In this document: positions 1 through 7,369 of the stretch, piece by piece
Numbering within the stretch: position 1 is the stretch's first letter
Layout of the letters: the number at the start of each line of letters is the position of its first letter
DNA from: Lentisphaeria bacterium
Lineage (GTDB): Bacteria; Verrucomicrobiota; Lentisphaeria; Victivallales; Victivallaceae
Reading direction: 5' to 3'
Length of the DNA: 14,279 nucleotides
NCBI GenBank assembly: GCA_900768515.1
Contig: CAAGDG010000125.1
Span: forward strand, 1 to 14,279
Program-made: the position numbers and the translations under genes
The notes under the pieces: model-generated
The model's input: the letters and a program-made list of their open reading frames with translations, nothing else
What the model was told of the DNA's origin: nothing
The model's database searches: none

Positions 1-324
1 GCGATCAACCTGGCGATCGCCGCCGCCATGAACGGTGAACACGGTTCGCTTGATTCGCAACTGGCCGATCTCCTGCTGGAGGAACCCTCTTCCGAGGTCA
101 GCGCGGCGCTGGTCGGCAGCAAGCCTTACGCCGATGTGGAAAAGGCGGTGCTCGATTCGGTTGCGGCGCTGCGGGCGGCACGCCGCCGGAACCGGCTGGG
201 AGAATTGACCCGGGAGTTGCGTTCCGGGGTTCCTCCGGAGCGGAGGATGGAGATATTGAAGGAACTTCAACAGCTGAGTTCGCCGGCTCCTGCCGCCGTT
301 TCGCGGCCGGACGATGCCGGATGA
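1..324 (+). CDS. dnaG: DNA primase DnaG, C-terminal end (partial, 5' end outside window)
   Basis: The reading frame is open from the first base and stops at TGA 322-324, leaving about 107 residues of the C-terminus. The fragment is helical. It has an acidic, leucine-rich stretch (LADLLLEEP), then an Arg-rich helix around ARRRNRLGELTRELR, then a short helix ending KELQQLSS and a Pro/Ala-rich tail. The Arg-rich helix followed by a 'LLQEL'-like helix is the usual end of bacterial DnaG, the part that contacts the DnaB helicase and follows the TOPRIM catalytic core. The TOPRIM and zinc-binding parts would lie upstream, so the call rests on the tail alone. It is moderately sure; another helical housekeeping protein is possible. 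The next gene starts about 20 bp downstream on the same strand. Confidence 0.62.
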   Translation, partial: AINLAIAAAMNGEHGSLDSQLADLLLEEPSSEVSAALVGSKPYADVEKAVLDSVAALRAARRRNRLGELTRELRSGVPPERRMEILKELQQLSSPAPAAVSRPDDAG

Positions 325-343
325 ACCGGATTTCAGGAGGAAT

Positions 344-955
344 ATGGCAATGTTGTTTTCCGGTCGATGGGTTGCGTTGACGGTGCTGGCGGTGGCGGCG
401 GCACTCCTGACTTGTTCCTGCGAACAGATCCGGAGGGAGCAGGTCTGGTCCGGCGGGGTTCCGGAGCTTCCCGAGTATCCGCCGCTGGAACACTACCGGT
501 TGAGTTTGCGTCATGAAGGAGAGCGGACGCTGATTGCGGGGAAACCGGCGCGTCTGACTTTCACGCTGGTCAATGAAGACAGCAAGCCGCTGCGTCTGAT
601 CGAATGGTACCAGAATGAACCGGACAATCTCCGGATTTTCTGTCAGCCGTGGCTGCCCGGCACCACTGAGCCGGATCCCGAAATGTGGATGGAACTTTAC
701 AATGAAGTGAAACAGCCGGCGCTGCGTTATCCGCTCGACCTCTGGCCGAATAACCGGGTCATGATCTCCCAGGATTTTCCCGTGGTCGAGAATCTGGTGA
801 TTTCGCCGGGAGCGGAGCGGCGGTTTTTCATCAAGGCAAAGCTCAATTTGAATTCGGTTGATGTGGAGAGTCCCGCTTCGGCGATTGCGGTGCAGCCGGC
901 TCCGCCGGAAGCCAATCCGCCGGCGGCATCCAAGTCGGAGGAGGCGACGAAATGA
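344..955 (+). CDS. Putative small lipoprotein of unknown function
   Basis: I do not recognise a family. From ATG 344 the protein has 203 residues: a short basic start (FSGRW), a hydrophobic segment at about residues 9-23, then Cys24 and Cys26 (LLTCSCEQ). This looks like a lipoprotein signal, although neither Cys has an ideal lipobox. The mature part is mostly hydrophilic with alternating strands (HYRLSLRHEG, RLTFTLVNED, RRFFIKAKLN), suggesting one beta-sandwich/Ig-like domain, then an Ala/Pro-rich tail. Start choice: AGGAGG at 335-340 lies 3 nt before ATG 344 and 9 nt before ATG 350, so either may be used. An in-frame ATG at 314 would overlap dnaG and add a charged leader before the signal sequence, so I rejected it. 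The stop overlaps the next start (ATGA, 952-955), indicating translational coupling. Confidence 0.7.
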   Translation: MAMLFSGRWVALTVLAVAAALLTCSCEQIRREQVWSGGVPELPEYPPLEHYRLSLRHEGERTLIAGKPARLTFTLVNEDSKPLRLIEWYQNEPDNLRIFCQPWLPGTTEPDPEMWMELYNEVKQPALRYPLDLWPNNRVMISQDFPVVENLVISPGAERRFFIKAKLNLNSVDVESPASAIAVQPAPPEANPPAASKSEEATK

Positions 956-1506
956 AAGAGGAACCAACCTGCTGCGGAGTTTCCGAAGAGGAGTTTGAAC
1001 GTTTCACCCGTTACTGCAACGCATCCGACAACGCCGCCGACAATGAGCGGCGCGCCCGGCTGATGGGGTTCGGAGGCGGGGTGCAGCTGGCGCCCGGCGC
1101 GATCGTCCGGATCGGAAAGAATCCGATCGGCGAGAAGAGTTTCATCGGACTTTACGCCTACATCAACGGCGATGTCCGGATCGGCAGACATGTTCTGATC
1201 GGTCCGCACTGTTCGCTGCCGGCGGGGAACCACCGGTTCGATCCGGAGAGCGGTTCGTTTGCGACGAAGCGCGACGCCGCCCGTCCGATCACGATCGGCG
1301 ACGGCAGCTGGCTGGCCAGCGGCTGTACTGTGACCAACGGGGTGACCATCGGCAGGGCCAATCTCATCTGCGCCAACTCGGTGGTCACGCACGACACGCC
1401 CGACTACGCGATCATGGCGGGTACTCCGGCCCGGCAGATCGGTTCGATCGATCCGGCGACCGGCGAATACCACTGGTTTGGAAAAGAGAAGAAGGAGGAG
1501 CGGTGA
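952..1506 (+). CDS. Hexapeptide-repeat (LbH) acyltransferase, sugar O-acetyltransferase type
   Basis: The 184-residue protein has a short helical N-terminus (residues 11-38) followed by left-handed beta-helix turns at about 46-163. Examples are VRIGKNPIG, VRIGRHVLIGPH, ITIGDGSWLASGCTVTNGVTIG and LICANSVVTHD. It ends with the family signature YAIMAGTPARQIG. His94 in AGNHRFD sits where NodL/LacA/Maa-type acetyltransferases carry the catalytic histidine. These are trimeric cytoplasmic enzymes that transfer acetyl from acetyl-CoA to a sugar or similar hydroxyl; the substrate cannot be told from sequence. Its start overlaps the lipoprotein stop (ATGA) and its stop at 1504-1506 abuts the lyase start. 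With a polysaccharide-lyase-like neighbour, a role in handling an acetylated saccharide is a reasonable inference. The charged tail after residue 170 (GKEKKEER) also provides the ribosome binding site of the next gene. Confidence 0.85.
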   Translation: MKEEPTCCGVSEEEFERFTRYCNASDNAADNERRARLMGFGGGVQLAPGAIVRIGKNPIGEKSFIGLYAYINGDVRIGRHVLIGPHCSLPAGNHRFDPESGSFATKRDAARPITIGDGSWLASGCTVTNGVTIGRANLICANSVVTHDTPDYAIMAGTPARQIGSIDPATGEYHWFGKEKKEER

Positions 1507-1508
1507 AA

Positions 1509-3614
1509 ATGGCGCGATTTCCGCAGATTCGGAGTGAGAAGAGTGTGTTCCCCTCTCCCGAACCGGGCGAGGTGGTGCAGATCAATCCGCCCTCGCTGCA
1601 GTGGGTGGCGGAGCCCGGCGTAGAACGCTACCGGGTACGGGTCGAGTCGCTTCCGTCGGAACAGGTTGTCGCCGAGGGGGAGACCGTGTACAATTTCTTC
1701 CGTTTCCGCGACCAGCTCGAACCCGGCGACTACCGCTGGAACGTCTATGCCGGTGAGGACGAGCGCGGCTGGAGCGCATTCACCGTCCCCGCCGAAGCCT
1801 GGCCCTTCCGGGTGCCGACCGCGAAGGAGGTGCTGGCGGCGCTTCCGGAGAGCCATCCGCGCCATATCTATTTTCCGGAGGATCTTCCGGAGCTGCGCGA
1901 GCGCTGCGCCCCGGAGCTGGAGGTGTTGAAACGCAACATTGCGCTCGCGCTGGAACAGGGGTTCATGAAATATCCCGATTTCTGGCACGAGACCGGCCGC
2001 ATCCGCTACCGCGACGCGCTCGACGAGGCGCGTGAACACTTCGATCGCAACCTGGTCGCCTGCGCGCTCGGCTGGCTGTTTCTGGAGGACCGGGCGGCCG
2101 GGGAGTTTGCACGGGAAGCAGTGCTGCATATCTGCGAGTGGAATCCGGCCGGTCCCGCCTCGGTTCAGGGACCGTGGGGGGACGAGGTCGGGCTGAGCAT
2201 CTGCCGGACGCTGCCGGCGGTTTTCGACTGGACCTGGAATCTGTACACCGAAAGCGAACGGCTCTGGATCCAGCGGACTCTCGCCCAGCATGCCCGGCAG
2301 ATTGTTGAACTTCTTGACGCCCAGAAGTTTCTTGCGAATCCGGGGGAGTCGCATTCCGGGCGGCTGCCCGGGTATCTCGGGGAGATGGCGCTGGTGCTGT
2401 CGGATTTTCTGCCGGCGGAGACGACGGAACAATACCTCACTTACGTGCTTGACTTCTACGGTTCGATCTTTCCGCACTACGGCGACCGGGACGGCGGCTG
2501 GGCGGAAGGGGTCTTCTATGCGAGCAGTTACACCAAATGGTATCTGCCGTTCTTCCTCGCGGTGGAGCGGCTGACCGGTTTTTCGTTTCTCTGCAAGCCG
2601 TTCTACCGGAACCTTTCGCAGTTCTTCCTGCATTTTGCGCCTCCGGGACAGGAGGCGCATCCCTTCGGAGACGGCCACTGGCCGACCCGGACCGAGTGGC
2701 CGGGGTTTCAGGCGCAGAATCCCTTCGGCATCTACGCGGACCGGTTCGGTCCGGAAGAGGCGCGCCGCTTCTCCCGGCAACTCAATTCCGAAATCGACCG
2801 CTTCGAACTGCATCTGCTTGACGTGATCCGTCCCGCCGCTGCGGTTGCGCATCCGGATGCGGCGGGTCCGGCCATGAACAGCCGGGTCTTCCGCGACACC
2901 GGATTCGTCAGTATGCGCCGCTGCGTGGCCGATCCGAAGCGGGACGTCGCCCTGCTGGCCCGCTGCAGCCGGTACGGAACGCCGAGCCATCAGCACGCCG
3001 ACCAGGGAAACTTTGCGATTCTGGCGGGAGGTCACGCGCTGATCGTGCCTTCGGGTTCCTTCGGGTACCAGTTCGGCGAGGAGCACCACCGGGTCTGGAC
3101 GATGCAGACCGTGGCGCAGAATTGCATCCTGGCCGACGGGCGCGGACAGCGCAAGGGGAGCGCCGAGGCGGTCGGCCGGATTCTGGAGTTTGGAGACGAC
3201 GGCGCCGAAGCGACTGCGCTCTTTGATCTCAGCGCCGCATATCCGATGCTGAAGAGCTACCGCCGCCGGCTGGTTTTCAACCGGATGCTGCTCAGCTGCA
3301 AGGTGGTCGATGAAATTGCCGCCGAAGAGCCGGTCGTGATCGACTGGCGGCTTCACAGCTACTCCGAACCGCGTCTCACCGGAAACCGGGTTGTGATCGA
3401 ACGGGGGACCGGACGGGTGGAATTCGAAGTCAACTCCTCGCTCGGCAAGGGGTTCCGCACGGTGACAGACCGGTTTGAATATCCGGCCGGTTCCGGAACC
3501 GGTGTGGAGCCGAAGCGCAAACTGCTCCGCCAGTTCCATCAGAACTGGCAGTTCCCCGCGGCGAAGGAGCTGCGGATCACCGCCGATTTTGAAGTTTCAC
3601 TGCGTGTTCCATAA
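1509..3614 (+). CDS. DUF4962 / heparinase II/III-like polysaccharide lyase family protein
   Basis: The protein has about 701 residues. It starts with a fibronectin-III-like strand region (about 23-104, VVQINPPSLQWV to RWNVYAGED). A helical alpha/alpha-toroid part follows, opening with SHPRHIYFPEDLPELRERC as in DUF4962 proteins. The C-terminal beta-rich heparinase II/III-like domain carries SHQHADQGNFAI near residue 496, the conserved His/Asn-containing strand of this superfamily. Family members degrade uronic-acid polysaccharides (heparin, alginate and similar) by beta-elimination; the substrate here is unknown. No signal peptide is visible, so a cytoplasmic enzyme acting on imported oligosaccharides is likely. 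GGAGG at 1494-1498 lies 10 nt before ATG 1509 and 4 nt before an in-frame GTG at 1503, so either start is possible. The 3' end overlaps the opposite-strand methyltransferase by 38 bp. Confidence 0.85.
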   Translation: MARFPQIRSEKSVFPSPEPGEVVQINPPSLQWVAEPGVERYRVRVESLPSEQVVAEGETVYNFFRFRDQLEPGDYRWNVYAGEDERGWSAFTVPAEAWPFRVPTAKEVLAALPESHPRHIYFPEDLPELRERCAPELEVLKRNIALALEQGFMKYPDFWHETGRIRYRDALDEAREHFDRNLVACALGWLFLEDRAAGEFAREAVLHICEWNPAGPASVQGPWGDEVGLSICRTLPAVFDWTWNLYTESERLWIQRTLAQHARQIVELLDAQKFLANPGESHSGRLPGYLGEMALVLSDFLPAETTEQYLTYVLDFYGSIFPHYGDRDGGWAEGVFYASSYTKWYLPFFLAVERLTGFSFLCKPFYRNLSQFFLHFAPPGQEAHPFGDGHWPTRTEWPGFQAQNPFGIYADRFGPEEARRFSRQLNSEIDRFELHLLDVIRPAAAVAHPDAAGPAMNSRVFRDTGFVSMRRCVADPKRDVALLARCSRYGTPSHQHADQGNFAILAGGHALIVPSGSFGYQFGEEHHRVWTMQTVAQNCILADGRGQRKGSAEAVGRILEFGDDGAEATALFDLSAAYPMLKSYRRRLVFNRMLLSCKVVDEIAAEEPVVIDWRLHSYSEPRLTGNRVVIERGTGRVEFEVNSSLGKGFRTVTDRFEYPAGSGTGVEPKRKLLRQFHQNWQFPAAKELRITADFEVSLRVP
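3529..3549. other. Perfect 8-bp hairpin inside the lyase 3' end
   Basis: GCCAGTTC (3529-3536), loop CATCA, GAACTGGC (3542-3549). It lies within the lyase coding sequence and 28 bp beyond the methyltransferase stop on the minus strand. It could help end minus-strand transcription, but no U-tract follows in either direction, so I do not call it an intrinsic terminator. Confidence 0.3.
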
Positions 3615-5487
3615 AGAAGCGCTCCTCCGGGGTGAACCGGAAGAATCCGCAGAGGCGGCGGTCGAGTTCGGCCGCCGTTTTTTCGTTGCCCGCCGCGATC
3701 TCTCCGGCCAGCGTTTTCCAACACCGGAATTCGTCGGCCGGCGGCAGGGGCAGCGGCAGCCGCTCCAGGTCGCGCCGGAGTACTTTCAAGGTGTGGAACT
3801 TTTTCTGAAACAAAAAGTTGTACGGCATGGAAGAGAAGAGCGCGGCCGCCACCTCCATTGGGTAGACCTCCGGCGGAATCAGCAGCAGATTGGCGCTGTT
3901 CAGCGTCAGCGCGCCGGAGCGGTCGCAGGCGAAGACCAGCTTTCCGCCGATGAACCGGTAGACCAGTTTTTCCGGCGCCCGGTAGAACTGTTCCGGCGCA
4001 CTCTGCTGGAACTCCTCCGGACGGAAGCGGAGCGCATAACGCGGTGGCGCCAGCCGTCCGGGCAGCACTTCGCATCCACGGTAGACCGGTTCGCAGCCGG
4101 GGGTTCCGACCGGACGCAGAATTCGATGGTTGTCTCCAGTTACGATGCCGAGCGCCCACTGTGCCCGGCCGGCGAGCGTGAGATGGGGCGGAGCGTACAT
4201 TTTCGCAAGGATGGCGGCGGTTTCCGGCTCCTCTCCGACGGGGAGCCAGCTCTCAGCCGAAAGTTCAACGGGGGAGAATCCGATGACTCTGCCGCCGTGT
4301 GTGATCCATTCCGCCCGGTCTCCGGGACGGGGCGGGCGGTTGTCGAAACAGAGCAACACCGCCCGGGAGAAGACGCCGGGGAAACAGCGACCGAGCTGCC
4401 GGATTTTCCGGATGGTCACCCGCCTGGCCAGGAATTCGCGCACTTTCCGGTGGCGGTGAACGGCGAGCAGCGATTCCGGAATCAACATCGCGGCGGCGCC
4501 GCCGGGGGCGGTCAGCCGGGGCGCGGCCGCCAGAAAGCGGGCGGCAAGTTCCCGGGAGGCGAACGTCTCGTCTCCGGAGTCGGTATCCGCGCGTCCCCAC
4601 GGAGGATTGGCTGCCAGGTGGTCTCCTCGGAACCGAGATTTTGACCTGAGGGCGTCCCGCAGCAGAATATGCGGTTTCCGGTCCGTCTCCGGAAAGGCGA
4701 GCAGGAGATTGAGCGCAGCGGCGAAAGCGGCGGCCAGATCGATTTCGATTCCGAGCAACTCATCGATTTTTCTTCCTCTTTCCGCGGCTGCCAGCAGAAA
4801 CTGGCCGCTGCCGCAGGCGGGATCGAGCACCGTGCCGGATTCCGGCAGTTCCCCGATCAGGAGCCGGGCGGTTTCCGGCGGGGTGAAGTAACTTCCGGCA
4901 CGGGACTTGTCTCCTTCCGGCCGCAGCAGCTGCAGGTAACTTCCCAGCACGTCTCCGGCCGCTGGGAAGGGGACGGCGGTCCGGAAGATTTCACTGCACC
5001 ATGCCGGGAGCGGGGAATCTCCGGCGGACCGGAACCAGTCGCGAATCAGTGTCCGTACCGCCCGCCGTCTCCATCGGGAGAAGGCGCGAAATTCCAGCGG
5101 CGCATCCGGTCCGGCGAAACGGGTTTCTCCGCGTTCGACAAGCAGTCGGAGCGCAACTGCCAGCAGCGGCCGCAGCGGATTTCGTTCGGTCTCCGGCAGC
5201 AGCCGGAGAATGTTCCGGAGCCGGCCAGGAGAAACGCTTCCTCCGCCCGGATATTTCGGGGGAAATGTGCGTCGCTCGGAACTGCGACGGTTGGCGCGCC
5301 GTCGGAGCCGGCCGATTTTTCCCTTGGCGAGGTCTGCGGCCAGCATCCGGACCGCCGGAGCGGGGAAGCGAACCGGTCCTTCCGGCGGCCTCTGCGGAAG
5401 CAGTCCGGCCCGTTCCCAGTTGTAGACCGTGGCGGTCGAGACCCCGAGATGCGCTGCGGTTTCGCGTACGTTCAGCCAGCTTCCCAT
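3577..5487 (-). CDS. HTH-fused adenine-N6 DNA methyltransferase, Eco57I/TaqI type, solitary
   Basis: The protein has 636 residues from ATG 5487. An N-terminal MerR/excisionase-type helix-turn-helix (residues 4-32, WLNVRETAAHLGVSTATVYNWERAG) is followed by a basic linker (KGKIGRLRRRANRR). The gamma-class methyltransferase core then shows SYFTPPETARLL (about 199), SAM motif I VLDPACGSGQFLL (about 220-232), acidic motif II GIEID, and catalytic NPPW (about 294-297), which indicates adenine N6 as target. The C-terminal 240 residues (ALGIVTGDNHRI, then VYRGCEVLPGR) resemble a TaqI-like specificity domain. I see no PD-(D/E)xK or HNH nuclease motif and no restriction gene beside it, so this is probably an orphan methylase. 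No clear Shine-Dalgarno precedes ATG 5487. An in-frame TTG at 5511 would add 8 residues but lies very near the predicted transcription start. Composition matches the neighbours. Confidence 0.85.
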   Translation of the reverse strand: MGSWLNVRETAAHLGVSTATVYNWERAGLLPQRPPEGPVRFPAPAVRMLAADLAKGKIGRLRRRANRRSSERRTFPPKYPGGGSVSPGRLRNILRLLPETERNPLRPLLAVALRLLVERGETRFAGPDAPLEFRAFSRWRRRAVRTLIRDWFRSAGDSPLPAWCSEIFRTAVPFPAAGDVLGSYLQLLRPEGDKSRAGSYFTPPETARLLIGELPESGTVLDPACGSGQFLLAAAERGRKIDELLGIEIDLAAAFAAALNLLLAFPETDRKPHILLRDALRSKSRFRGDHLAANPPWGRADTDSGDETFASRELAARFLAAAPRLTAPGGAAAMLIPESLLAVHRHRKVREFLARRVTIRKIRQLGRCFPGVFSRAVLLCFDNRPPRPGDRAEWITHGGRVIGFSPVELSAESWLPVGEEPETAAILAKMYAPPHLTLAGRAQWALGIVTGDNHRILRPVGTPGCEPVYRGCEVLPGRLAPPRYALRFRPEEFQQSAPEQFYRAPEKLVYRFIGGKLVFACDRSGALTLNSANLLLIPPEVYPMEVAAALFSSMPYNFLFQKKFHTLKVLRRDLERLPLPLPPADEFRCWKTLAGEIAAGNEKTAAELDRRLCGFFRFTPEERFFMEHAVKLQNRR

Positions 5488-5523
5488 GGAATTCAAGTTC
5501 AAAAGTTGCAATTTCTCTGCGAT

Positions 5524-5553
5524 ATAATATAAAACTCATTTTGCGAAAAGCAA
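5524..5553 (-). promoter_or_regulatory. Candidate sigma-70-type promoter for the HTH-methyltransferase
   Basis: On the minus strand TTGCTT (5553-5548) is followed 18 bp later by TATTAT (5529-5524); an overlapping TATATT gives 16 bp spacing. The start of transcription would fall near 5517, about 30 nt before ATG 5487. Its -35 box is one arm of a dyad shared with the opposite promoter. Confidence 0.5.
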
Positions 5554-5560
5554 TTTTGCG
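5538..5560. promoter_or_regulatory. Candidate operator between methyltransferase and ubiB
   Basis: The octamer ATTTTGCG occurs twice in direct orientation (5538-5545 and 5553-5560), 15 bp apart. A dyad TTGC-GAAAA-GCAA (5541-5553) lies over it and forms the -35 boxes of both divergent promoters. A DNA-binding protein here would affect both genes; the methyltransferase's own HTH is the obvious candidate, by inference only. Confidence 0.4.
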
Positions 5561-5569
5561 GTATATTAT
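5541..5569 (+). promoter_or_regulatory. Candidate sigma-70-type promoter for ubiB/aarF
   Basis: TTGCGA (5541-5546), 17 bp spacer, TATTAT (5564-5569). This is followed by AGGAGG at 5590-5595 and ATG 5600. The -35 box overlaps that of the divergent methyltransferase promoter, so the two probably cannot be occupied at once. Confidence 0.5.
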
Positions 5570-5599
5570 TTCCGGAAGAGTCGGACAGCAGGAGGCCCC

Positions 5600-7324
5600 A
5601 TGTCTTTGTTGAAAACAACCTTTCACTTCAACCGGGAGTACCGTTCCCTGAAACGGCTGCTGACGATCGTGGAGACCGCCGCAGCCTACGGTTTTCAGGA
5701 TGTCGCTGAAAAAATCGCCCCGATCAATCGGCTCCGCTGGCGGCGGAACCGGCAGCTTGCCAGCAGGAGCCGGCCGGAAAAATTCCGGATGCTGCTGGAG
5801 GAGCTCGGGCCGACTTTCGTCAAATTCGGGCAGATTCTTTCGACCCGTCCCGATCTCGTCACCGCGACTTACGCCAACGAACTGACCAAGCTGACCGAAC
5901 ACGTTGAACCGGTCTCCTACGAGCTGGTCCGGTCGGTGATCTTCAACGAATTCGGGGAAGGGCCCGAGACGCTGTTCGCCGAATTCGATCCGGAACCGCT
6001 GGCCGCGGCAAGCATCGGTCAGGTGCACCGGGCGACCCTCAAAGATGGAACTCTGGTCGTGGTCAAGGTGCAACGGCCCGGCATCCGCCGCACCATCGAC
6101 CTCGATCTCGATCTGATGAACTACATCGCCGGAAAACTGGAGGAGTACAGCACCGATTTCGCACGGATGCAGGCGGTCCGGATCGTCGGGGAGTTCGCCT
6201 ACTCGCTGCGGCGGGAACTGAACTACCGATTCGAAGCCGCCAATCTGCTGCGGTTTGCCGCGACCATGGCGAAACAGCCTGGGATCGTGGTGCCGCGGGT
6301 CTTCCTTGAACTCAGCTCCGAACGGGTCATGACCATGGAACGGGTGATCGGCGACTCCGCCGCCAAGGTTCTTGCCGATCCTGAAATACGGGCGAAGTAC
6401 GATCTGCCGAAGGTCGCCCATCTCGGTGTGAACTCCATCCTGAGCCAGATCTTTGAAAACGGGTTCTTCCATGCCGATCCCCATCCGGGCAATCTATTTC
6501 TGCTCGACGGCAACCGGATCGCCTTCATCGACTTCGGGATGATGGGCAAGGTCAGCGAAAAGGAGCGGCAGGATTTCGTGACCTGCATCGATCACATGGT
6601 GCGCGGCGACATTCCGCGGATGACCGACGCCGCGCTCCGGATGACCATTTCCGGAAGCTTCAGCGGGGACCGGGACGCGCTGGAGCGCGATGTCTCCGAC
6701 CTGGTCGACGAAAACATCAATCTGCCGCTGGAGCAGCTTCGCGTCTCCCACGTGCTTGAGGAGCTGCTTCAACTCTTCCGCAACTACGAGCTGGCGATCA
6801 AGCCCAATTTGTACATGATGTTCAAGGCGCTGATTTCCATTGAACACCTCGGGCGCAGTTTCGATCCCGGGCTCAAAGTCATTGACGAAGTCAAACCATT
6901 TCTGCGGCGTCTCAAGTTCCGGCGTCTGAATCCGACCCGCCATCTGCAGCTCTTTCTGGAGTCGTTCGGCGAGAATCTCTCGGCGCTTGAAAATTTGCCA
7001 GTCGCGTTGCGCAATATCTTCGAACGGATCGAAAGCGGCAAGTTCGTGATGCGGGTCGAGCACCACCGGCTCGACGACATCGAAGAGACGCTCTACGTGA
7101 CCGGTGAGCGGCTTTCACGGTCGCTCCTGATCAGTGCGTTGATGATCGGTTCGGCGCTGGTGATCGTGGCGAAAATTCCGCCGCAGTGGAAGGGGATTTC
7201 TCTGCTCGGCCTCTGCGGTTTCTGCGGCGCCGGCGCGTTGACATTGCTTTCTCTCTGGGCCGATCACCGCCAGCGCCGCCGTTTTCTGCGGGAGCGCGCC
7301 GCACGCAAAAAGCGGCAGGAGTGA
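5600..7324 (+). CDS. ubiB: AarF/UbiB (ABC1/ADCK) family atypical kinase/ATPase
   Basis: The 574-residue protein has all the family hallmarks in order: the KxGQ region KFGQILSTRPD (75-85), the Ala-rich loop AAASIGQVHRA (135-145) in place of a normal P-loop, a VVVKVQRPG lysine (Lys156), HADPHPGN (291-298) and DFG (311-313). The C-terminus has two hydrophobic segments (about 508-526 and 530-548) that would anchor it in the inner membrane, then a basic tail. UbiB-type proteins are membrane-bound ATPases that support isoprenoid-quinone biosynthesis or lipid handling; the exact client here is unknown. Start: AGGAGG at 5590-5595 sits 4 nt before ATG 5600. It is transcribed alone, divergent from the methyltransferase and convergent with smpB. 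No quinone-biosynthesis gene is adjacent. Confidence 0.92.
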   Translation: MSLLKTTFHFNREYRSLKRLLTIVETAAAYGFQDVAEKIAPINRLRWRRNRQLASRSRPEKFRMLLEELGPTFVKFGQILSTRPDLVTATYANELTKLTEHVEPVSYELVRSVIFNEFGEGPETLFAEFDPEPLAAASIGQVHRATLKDGTLVVVKVQRPGIRRTIDLDLDLMNYIAGKLEEYSTDFARMQAVRIVGEFAYSLRRELNYRFEAANLLRFAATMAKQPGIVVPRVFLELSSERVMTMERVIGDSAAKVLADPEIRAKYDLPKVAHLGVNSILSQIFENGFFHADPHPGNLFLLDGNRIAFIDFGMMGKVSEKERQDFVTCIDHMVRGDIPRMTDAALRMTISGSFSGDRDALERDVSDLVDENINLPLEQLRVSHVLEELLQLFRNYELAIKPNLYMMFKALISIEHLGRSFDPGLKVIDEVKPFLRRLKFRRLNPTRHLQLFLESFGENLSALENLPVALRNIFERIESGKFVMRVEHHRLDDIEETLYVTGERLSRSLLISALMIGSALVIVAKIPPQWKGISLLGLCGFCGAGALTLLSLWADHRQRRRFLRERAARKKRQE

Positions 7325-7337
7325 CCCCCCTGCCGCT
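7311..7337 (-). terminator. Intrinsic terminator for the grpE-dnaJ-smpB transcript
   Basis: Inverted repeat AGCGGCAGG (7311-7319) / CCTGCCGCT (7329-7337), a 9-bp perfect GC-rich stem with a 9-nt loop. Read on the minus strand it is followed by TTTTTGC, giving a U-tract and a terminator about 33 bp after the smpB stop. The loop contains the ubiB stop codon. There is no U-tract on the plus side, so it should not serve ubiB. Confidence 0.75.
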
Positions 7338-7369
7338 CTGTGCGGAAGAGAAAATGGCGCGCCGTGGTT

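Noticed and set aside
314..343. ATG 314 start for the lipoprotein
   Set aside because: It overlaps dnaG, lacks a ribosome binding site and would put charged residues before the signal peptide; AGGAGG at 335-340 serves ATG 344 or 350.
1404..3539. Open frame of about 711 codons on the minus strand opposite the lyase
   Set aside because: It has low-complexity, Arg/Pro/Gly/His-rich composition without any domain, while the plus strand encodes a coherent DUF4962/heparinase protein. High GC leaves antisense frames open.
3475..4644. Open frame of about 389 codons on the plus strand opposite the methyltransferase
   Set aside because: No recognisable motif; the opposite strand carries the full set of methyltransferase motifs.
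5485..5511. TTG start at 5511 for the methyltransferase
   Set aside because: It would leave a leader of only a few bases from the predicted promoter; ATG 5487 directly precedes the HTH. Not fully excluded.
4991..6484. Long minus-strand frame spanning the 5' ends of the methyltransferase and ubiB
   Set aside because: It crosses the AT-rich divergent promoter region and both real genes in wrong frames, with no domain.
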